A stretch of 19,400 nucleotides of DNA, from NCBI GenBank assembly GCA_003233075.1, contig QIKQ01000095.1, forward strand, positions 1 to 19,400, written 5' to 3'. The notes under the pieces are model-generated. The model did not search any database. It was not told the DNA's origin and saw only the letters and a list, made by a program, of their open reading frames with translations. Shown here in pieces: positions 15,443 through 19,400 of the stretch; position 1 is the stretch's first letter, and each line of letters begins with the position of its first letter. Source of the stretch: Gammaproteobacteria bacterium. Lineage in GTDB: Bacteria > Pseudomonadota > Gammaproteobacteria > SZUA-21. A program made the translations under genes and the position numbers.

Positions 15443-16264
15443 TTAATTGGCCGAATGGATATCGATCGCGACTTTGAGTTTAATTTCTTTTAATCCGTGC
15501 CAATATTTTGCTTTAACTAAAACTGCGGCTGTCTTCTCAGCGAGCAGGTAATTCCTAGAAGCATATTTTATTTTTTCAATGCTGACTTGAGCTGTGTTGT
15601 GTTGTCTTGATTTAATTTCCTTGCCATTTAAGTGAAAAAACTTAATTTCCGCGATAACATCCAAGTCTCCTGTGACATTAAATTCCACTTCAAATGGTCG
15701 TTTGGAAAATCCAGGAAATTGTTTCTTGCCTTTCACCGCTTTGTGCCAAGTTGATTTCGAAAACTTCAATTTAACACTGCCTATTTTAATAATATTTCCT
15801 TTTTTAAACTCAAATTTGTTTATTGTTGTCGTTTTTTTTGAGTCGGCCACTTTTACATGCATTAGACCGTGAGTGTGTAAGCTTTTTAGTTTTAATGAGG
15901 GATAGAAATTATAGGTAAAATCGATAAGTGCTGCATTCGCAACTCTGTTTATTTTAGGGGGCTGGTCAAGCTTAAGATCGCCTTGGCTAAACACTTGTTT
16001 ATTTCCGAGTGAATTTATTTTCCAAGATTTTATTGAGGTTTTGCTTGCTTTGTTATTGAATCTAACGATTTTCTTAGTTTTACTGTGAATCAAAACTACG
16101 ACTTTACCGCCGGGTTTATTGTACTGAAATAATCTAAAATCTTTATCGCCGAGGATAGGGATATCTCCGAATTCGAATCCAACCACTTTCACACTATAAT
16201 CAGACGCTAAAGTTGACGAAAACGCGATGCAGCAACTCAAAATCAAAACAAATATTCGCTTCAT
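15443..16264 (-). CDS. Exported protein of unknown function, paralogue 2
   Basis: The family is not recognised. The 273-residue product begins with a signal peptide (MKRIFVLILSCCIAFSSTLAS), with cleavage likely near residues 20-21. The mature part is lysine-rich, mostly predicted beta strand, and has no further membrane segment. It is clearly paralogous to the gene immediately upstream: both share VVGF.F.D.P near residue 28, a KP.G motif, F.YDFYP/F.YNFYP, a GS.KLKF motif, a GD.D..AE.KF..L.G..I block and a KAKYW ending. The gap to its partner is 18 bp, so the two are cotranscribed. Secretion to the periplasm or beyond is inferred from the signal peptide. The LSCC stretch is a poor lipobox. Confidence 0.85.
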   Translation of the reverse strand: MKRIFVLILSCCIAFSSTLASDYSVKVVGFEFGDIPILGDKDFRLFQYNKPGGKVVVLIHSKTKKIVRFNNKASKTSIKSWKINSLGNKQVFSQGDLKLDQPPKINRVANAALIDFTYNFYPSLKLKSLHTHGLMHVKVADSKKTTTINKFEFKKGNIIKIGSVKLKFSKSTWHKAVKGKKQFPGFSKRPFEVEFNVTGDLDVIAEIKFFHLNGKEIKSRQHNTAQVSIEKIKYASRNYLLAEKTAAVLVKAKYWHGLKEIKLKVAIDIHSAN

Positions 16265-16282
16265 AATGTTAATGTGTTTCCT

Positions 16283-17119
16283 CTACAAGTGTGTATGAAT
16301 ATTAAAAGTAATTGGGATCTTAATTGCTTCAAAACTTATCCAATATTTTGCCTTTATTTTGACCTGATTAATTTTTTCTAAAAATACATACATCGGGGTA
16401 ATTTTTGTTACTACGCCAGCTATTGTGGTTGAAATATTTTTTCGGTAGGCTATAATTTTTTGGCCGTCTAGCGTGTAAAACTTAAGTTCGGCCAATTGGT
16501 CCACATCACCTTTAAAATCAAGTGTAAGAACATAGGGATTTTTGCTAATATTTTTTATGCCCCTAAGCGCATGTTTTGCTTCTTTTTTATTCGCTGTTTT
16601 AAATTTTAGTTTGAAGCTGCCAATTTTAAGCTCCCGTTTAGAACTGAATGAATACTTATTTATAAGGACTTCGGTTTTTGCATCCGCTACTTTGTAAAAA
16701 ATGTTTAATTTGGTTCTGACTTTTTTTGTGTTTTCTTTGGGATAAAAATCATACTTAATTTTAAATAGAGAAGCTTTAGCTGATTTATTTAATTTAGGAG
16801 AAAATTCAATTTTAACTAGTTTAGGTTTTACCGTTAACTTGTTGCCGTCCCGATCTATTTGCCATGTTTGAATTGATTTATTGGTCGCAATTTTATCAAA
16901 TTTAATAAATATTTTGTTTTTACTTTTCGCCAATATATTCACAACACCGCTGGGTTTGGATGTGCTTAATACCGACATACGCCAGTCTGTGGCAAATGGC
17001 ACATCAGCAAATTTAAATCCTACGACTCTAGCGCTAAATTCCGTATCTTTTGATGATGCTGATGCTAAATTTGTTGAAAAAAAAATAATCAAGGCAAGGG
17101 CGGGGATAAAACGCTTCAT
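16283..17119 (-). CDS. Exported protein of unknown function, paralogue 1
   Basis: The family is not recognised. From the ATG at 17119 the product is 278 residues with a signal peptide (MKRFIPALALIIFFSTNLASA), closely matching that of its downstream paralogue. The frame is open further upstream to a TTG at 17188, but that would add 23 non-secretory residues and run through an 8-bp inverted repeat, so I prefer 17119. The mature part is lysine-rich and beta-strand-rich, with the shared motifs VVGFKFADVP, KPSG, YDFYP, IGSFKLKF, GDVDQLAELKFYTLDGQKI and KAKYW. It probably arose by tandem duplication. hspQ lies 75 bp upstream on the same strand, so cotranscription with hspQ is possible. Confidence 0.83.
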   Translation of the reverse strand: MKRFIPALALIIFFSTNLASASSKDTEFSARVVGFKFADVPFATDWRMSVLSTSKPSGVVNILAKSKNKIFIKFDKIATNKSIQTWQIDRDGNKLTVKPKLVKIEFSPKLNKSAKASLFKIKYDFYPKENTKKVRTKLNIFYKVADAKTEVLINKYSFSSKRELKIGSFKLKFKTANKKEAKHALRGIKNISKNPYVLTLDFKGDVDQLAELKFYTLDGQKIIAYRKNISTTIAGVVTKITPMYVFLEKINQVKIKAKYWISFEAIKIPITFNIHTHL

Positions 17120-17142
17120 AAGGTCGGTTCCATAACGTTCGC

Positions 17143-17166
17143 GTAGAGTAGACATGAATACTCTAC
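17143..17166. promoter_or_regulatory. 8-bp inverted repeat upstream of the exported-protein pair
   Basis: GTAGAGTA (17143-17150) and TACTCTAC (17159-17166) are perfect complements separated by 8 bp. The site lies between hspQ and the exported-protein genes, 24 bp from the preferred ATG at 17119. No T run follows, so it looks more like an operator or an mRNA hairpin than a terminator. Confidence 0.45.
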
Positions 17167-17194
17167 ACAATGAACATATTAGTTTCAATTAGAA

Positions 17195-17524
17195 TTAATT
17201 CGTTTGGTCTATGCTAGTGTAGTGGCCGTCTTCGAATTTAGAAAAAAATTGTTCGACCATTGGATGCTCTATCGGGTCACCACTATCGTCTGCCACTATA
17301 TTATTTTCGGCTACATAAGTGGTGTGTGAGCCACCATGCACTAGGACGTGATACCAGGGTTTGTCTTTAGGGGGATTAGTTTTTGCCATCGCCTCATACC
17401 ATTCATCGGTCGACTGAAAGTTTGGATCGATGTCGACAATAACACCGCGATAATCAAATAAACGGTGACATACTAGATCGCCTATGGAATAGTTCGCTCT
17501 AGTGATCTGTGTTACAGTTCCCAT
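17195..17524 (-). CDS. hspQ: Heat shock protein HspQ
   Basis: HspQ is a small hemimethylated-DNA-binding-type protein reported in E. coli to promote Lon-mediated proteolysis and DnaA turnover. The 109-residue product has the usual length. It carries the family core: IGDLVCHRLFDYRGVIVDIDP (about residues 14-34), then PWYHVLVHGG (about 57-66) and TTYVAENNI (about 69-77), ending in an acidic tail. The ATG at 17524 has only a weak ribosome site. A 152-bp palindromic element starts about 45 bp upstream and would occupy the -35 region or replace earlier promoter sequence. I see no sigma-32 consensus. Confidence 0.93.
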   Translation of the reverse strand: MGTVTQITRANYSIGDLVCHRLFDYRGVIVDIDPNFQSTDEWYEAMAKTNPPKDKPWYHVLVHGGSHTTYVAENNIVADDSGDPIEHPMVEQFFSKFEDGHYTSIDQTN

Positions 17525-17568
17525 AATTAGTTACTTTCAATTAAAATATAGTGGATAAAGCTCTATAA

Positions 17569-17720
17569 GGGCACCTCTAAAAATTAGGATATTTGTGCGC
17601 TGGCAAGGCGGAGAACTTTTTAAAAGCGCAGTTTACACGTAGTTTATCGCTGCGCGATCCCGCATTTTAAAAAGTTCGACAACGCCGCCAGCGTGCAAAT
17701 AGACACAATTAGAGGTGCCC
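17569..17720. mobile_element. 152-bp hairpin MITE upstream of hspQ
   Basis: Perfect 12-bp terminal inverted repeats GGGCACCTCTAA (17569-17580) and TTAGAGGTGCCC (17709-17720) are flanked by the direct repeat ATAA (17565-17568 and 17721-17724). Inner arms continue the palindrome: 17591-17604 with 17687-17700 (12 of 14 pairs), GAACTTTTTAAAA (17613-17625) with 17665-17677 (perfect), and GCGCAG (17626-17631) with CTGCGC (17650-17655). It has no coding capacity. A 4-bp duplication is compatible with several IS families, so the parent is not assigned. Confidence 0.75.
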
Positions 17721-17841
17721 ATAAGTAGTAGAGCACTATGAGAGTATAACACATCTTAGTATGAATATTAGTGCTCGGAGAATTGTCAATTGCAAAACTA
17801 TTGTCTAGCAGTGAGTAGATTGAAGACAATGAATTTAGCGA

Positions 17842-17856
17842 AAACACTTTGTGTTT
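17842..17856. promoter_or_regulatory. Short palindrome before the GFA gene
   Basis: AAACAC-TTT-GTGTTT lies 21 bp ahead of the ATG at 17878. It is a 6-bp perfect hairpin or operator-like site. It could equally be a chance A/T-rich palindrome. Confidence 0.3.
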
Positions 17857-17877
17857 AAATAAAAATGGTAGGATCTT

Positions 17878-18303
17878 ATGAGTGAAGAGTCGACATTAGT
17901 TTCAGGTAGTTGTCTATGTGGCGCGATTCAGTACGAAGTAGAAGCTATTAATAATAAAATATTCAATTGTCATTGTACTCAATGTAGGAAATCTCACGGT
18001 GCTGCATTTGCGACTCAAGCTTTTGCTAATGGCAAGACATTGCGTTTTATTAAGGGTGTTGAATTATTGAGTGAGTATTCTGGCCATGGTGGAATAAGGG
18101 CGTTTTGCTCAAGATGCGGTTCTAGATTAATGAATTACGCAGCGGATAAAAGTTTATATTTTAGCGTAGCACTTTCTAGCGTCGATAGTCTCTACGATGT
18201 TAAGCCTATTGCTAATGCCTTTGTGGATTCGAAAGCGACTTGGTATGAGCCAAGTGAAAATATCACTTCTTATTCGGGAATGCCAGACGGGGCGTTAGAT
18301 TAA
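17878..18303 (+). CDS. GFA-family zinc-binding protein
   Basis: This is a member of the glutathione-dependent formaldehyde-activating enzyme (GFA, Mss4-like fold) family. The 141-residue product shows the full cysteine set of the fold: Cys12 and Cys14 (SCLCGA), the CHCTQC cluster (Cys31, Cys33, Cys36) and Cys77/Cys80 (CSRCGS). These cysteines are expected to hold two zinc ions. The founding member binds the glutathione-formaldehyde adduct, but most family members lack a proven substrate, so no reaction is assigned here. An AGG (17870-17872) precedes the ATG. It stands alone between the MITE-bearing gap and lemA, and no neighbouring formaldehyde or glutathione genes are visible. Confidence 0.9.
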   Translation: MSEESTLVSGSCLCGAIQYEVEAINNKIFNCHCTQCRKSHGAAFATQAFANGKTLRFIKGVELLSEYSGHGGIRAFCSRCGSRLMNYAADKSLYFSVALSSVDSLYDVKPIANAFVDSKATWYEPSENITSYSGMPDGALD

Positions 18304-18570
18304 GCAATATTATTATTTCGCTTTTGTCTCCGAATTGAAGTCGAATGTGGCAAAACAGGCTTGTTTGTATAATTGTGTTTGCCGTCATACATGCGGCAGC
18401 AACTTTCACTCTTTGTGCGAATCGAAGCATAGAAAAACCTATCCGATGTAAGTCACATTTCCCTAGAGATCAAACGAAAAATGCTCATTTTTTGGTAATT
18501 ATTTAATAGAGCTTGCCGATAAATTAATTGGAATAGTCGCCATTTAATTCAAATCGTTGAGGGTAAGCAA

Positions 18571-19161
18571 ATGTCTACAAGTTTTTTAGTGTTTTTAGGC
18601 CTAGTTGTCGTAGTAGGGTTTTATTTTATTTACTTATATAATAATTTAGTGGCGTTGAAAAACCGTTTTAAAAATGCCTATTCGCAAATAGATGTACAAT
18701 TAAAAAGGCGCTACGACTTAATCCCTAACCTTGTGGAAACTGCAAAGGGATATTTAAAACATGAAAGTGAAACCCTCGAGGCAGTCATCAATGCTCGAAA
18801 TATGGCAATGTCAGCAAATCAAAATGTGGCTGTCGATCCGTCAAACTCAGGTGCAGTCGAGAAATTGATGGGCGCGGAAGGTGCTTTAACAGGCGCCTTA
18901 GGTAAGTTGTTTGCTTTGTCAGAAGGCTATCCGGATTTAAAAGCAAATCAAACGATGATGCAATTAATGGAAGAACTTAGTTCCACAGAAAATCGAGTGA
19001 CATTTGCTAGGCAATCATTTAATGATTCAGTCATGTCTTACAATACCAGTATTGAGAGTTTTCCCGATAATTTTGTGGCAGGAACCTTTAAGTTTAGACA
19101 TGCACCGTTATGGGAAATTGAAAACAAAAACGAGCGTGATGCAGTTAAAGTCGCTTTTTAA
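18571..19161 (+). CDS. lemA: LemA family membrane protein
   Basis: This is a LemA-family protein: a short N-terminal membrane helix (residues about 4-24) followed by a cytoplasmic or periplasmic antiparallel helical bundle. The 196-residue product is full length. Family hallmarks are YNNLVALKNRFKNAYSQIDVQLKRRYDLIPNLVETAKGY (about 23-61), SEGYPDLKAN (about 117-126) and ENRVTFARQSFNDSVMSYNTSIESFP (about 136-161). GAGGG lies 7 nt before the ATG at 18571. The next gene starts 21 bp downstream and encodes a probable membrane protease, a frequent LemA neighbour. The molecular role of LemA proteins is not established. The 267-bp gap upstream has a TATAAT at 18368-18373 without a good -35. Confidence 0.94.
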   Translation: MSTSFLVFLGLVVVVGFYFIYLYNNLVALKNRFKNAYSQIDVQLKRRYDLIPNLVETAKGYLKHESETLEAVINARNMAMSANQNVAVDPSNSGAVEKLMGAEGALTGALGKLFALSEGYPDLKANQTMMQLMEELSSTENRVTFARQSFNDSVMSYNTSIESFPDNFVAGTFKFRHAPLWEIENKNERDAVKVAF

Positions 19162-19182
19162 ATTGTAAACTGCGAGTTAGAT

Positions 19183-19400
19183 ATGAATTTCTTCCAACAC
19201 CAAGATGCGGCGAAAAAGCAATCTCGAAAACTTGTTTTGTTTTTTTTATTGGCGGTCGCAGCAGTAATGGTAGTGCTTGTAATTGCAGTAACGCTAATTT
19301 ACGATTTACTTTTCAACGAAAGCTTATTGTTATTTTCAAATGTTAGCTGGTATGACTATTTTTTTGTATATCATAAAAGCACGGTAATCTACGTTAGCGT
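19183..19400 (+). CDS. Probable M48 family membrane metalloprotease, N-terminal fragment
   Basis: The frame opens at ATG 19183 and runs off the window after 72 codons. The N-terminus is MNFFQHQDAAKKQSRKLVLF, followed by a strong membrane helix (about residues 17-43) and a short loop leading to another hydrophobic stretch. FFxHQDxAxxxSRxLV openings followed by a membrane helix are typical of the large M48-type Zn proteases encoded next to lemA. The HExxH site lies outside the window, so the assignment rests on the N-terminus and context. It probably forms a two-gene operon with lemA. Confidence 0.75.
   Translation, partial: MNFFQHQDAAKKQSRKLVLFFLLAVAAVMVVLVIAVTLIYDLLFNESLLLFSNVSWYDYFFVYHKSTVIYVS

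Noticed and set aside
17120..17188. Longer N-terminus for the first exported paralogue from TTG 17188
   Set aside because: Adds 23 residues ahead of a clear signal peptide and crosses a perfect inverted repeat; the paralogue starts at the signal peptide.
17644..17847. Minus-strand frame of 67 codons
   Set aside because: It overlaps half of the hspQ-proximal MITE and starts in AT-rich intergenic DNA; no coding features are seen.

Overview
The window looks like the chromosome of a low-GC gammaproteobacterium. The pointers are hspQ, an ATGA-coupled carB-greA pair, and the enlarged gammaproteobacterial forms of PstC and PstA. I do not claim a genus. There are no tRNA, rRNA, prophage, plasmid or CRISPR signals. 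The accessory DNA consists of small non-coding palindromic elements in intergenic gaps.

Region 1 (1-1086) is AT-rich and holds no confident gene. It contains a palindrome followed by a cluster of hairpins (537-706) and a possible decayed small gene (719-1015). Region 2 (1087-10128, minus strand) is a complete phosphate-starvation locus, transcribed in the order phoB, phoR, pstS, pstC, pstA, pstB, phoU. PhoR and PhoB sense and transmit phosphate limitation. PstS, PstC, PstA and PstB import phosphate, and PhoU couples the transporter to PhoR. pstS is preceded by four Pho-box half sites in 11-bp phase plus a well-placed -10. pstC has its own near-consensus Pho box, only 22 bp from its ATG. The pstS-pstC gap carries a 164-bp inverted-repeat element, flanked by 8-bp direct repeats, that interrupts a REP-like palindrome.

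Region 3 (10129-15302, plus strand) is carA-carB-greA. It makes carbamoyl phosphate for arginine and pyrimidines and a transcript-cleavage factor. In front of carA lies a leader with a 14-codon ORF, a first hairpin and a GC-rich hairpin ending in a short T run, which together resemble an attenuator.

Region 4 (15303-17524, minus strand) contains hspQ and, downstream of it, two paralogous exported proteins of unknown function that sit in tandem. Region 5 (17525-19400) contains a 152-bp hairpin MITE with 12-bp terminal repeats and ATAA direct repeats, just upstream of hspQ. It is followed on the plus strand by a GFA-family zinc protein, lemA, and the N-terminus of a probable membrane M48 protease.

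The strongest non-routine signals are regulatory and mobile: the two PhoB-controlled promoters (one probably giving a leaderless pstC mRNA), the MITE inside a REP-like palindrome in the pst operon, the carA leader, and the hspQ-proximal MITE. I found no convincing new multi-gene defence or biosynthetic system.
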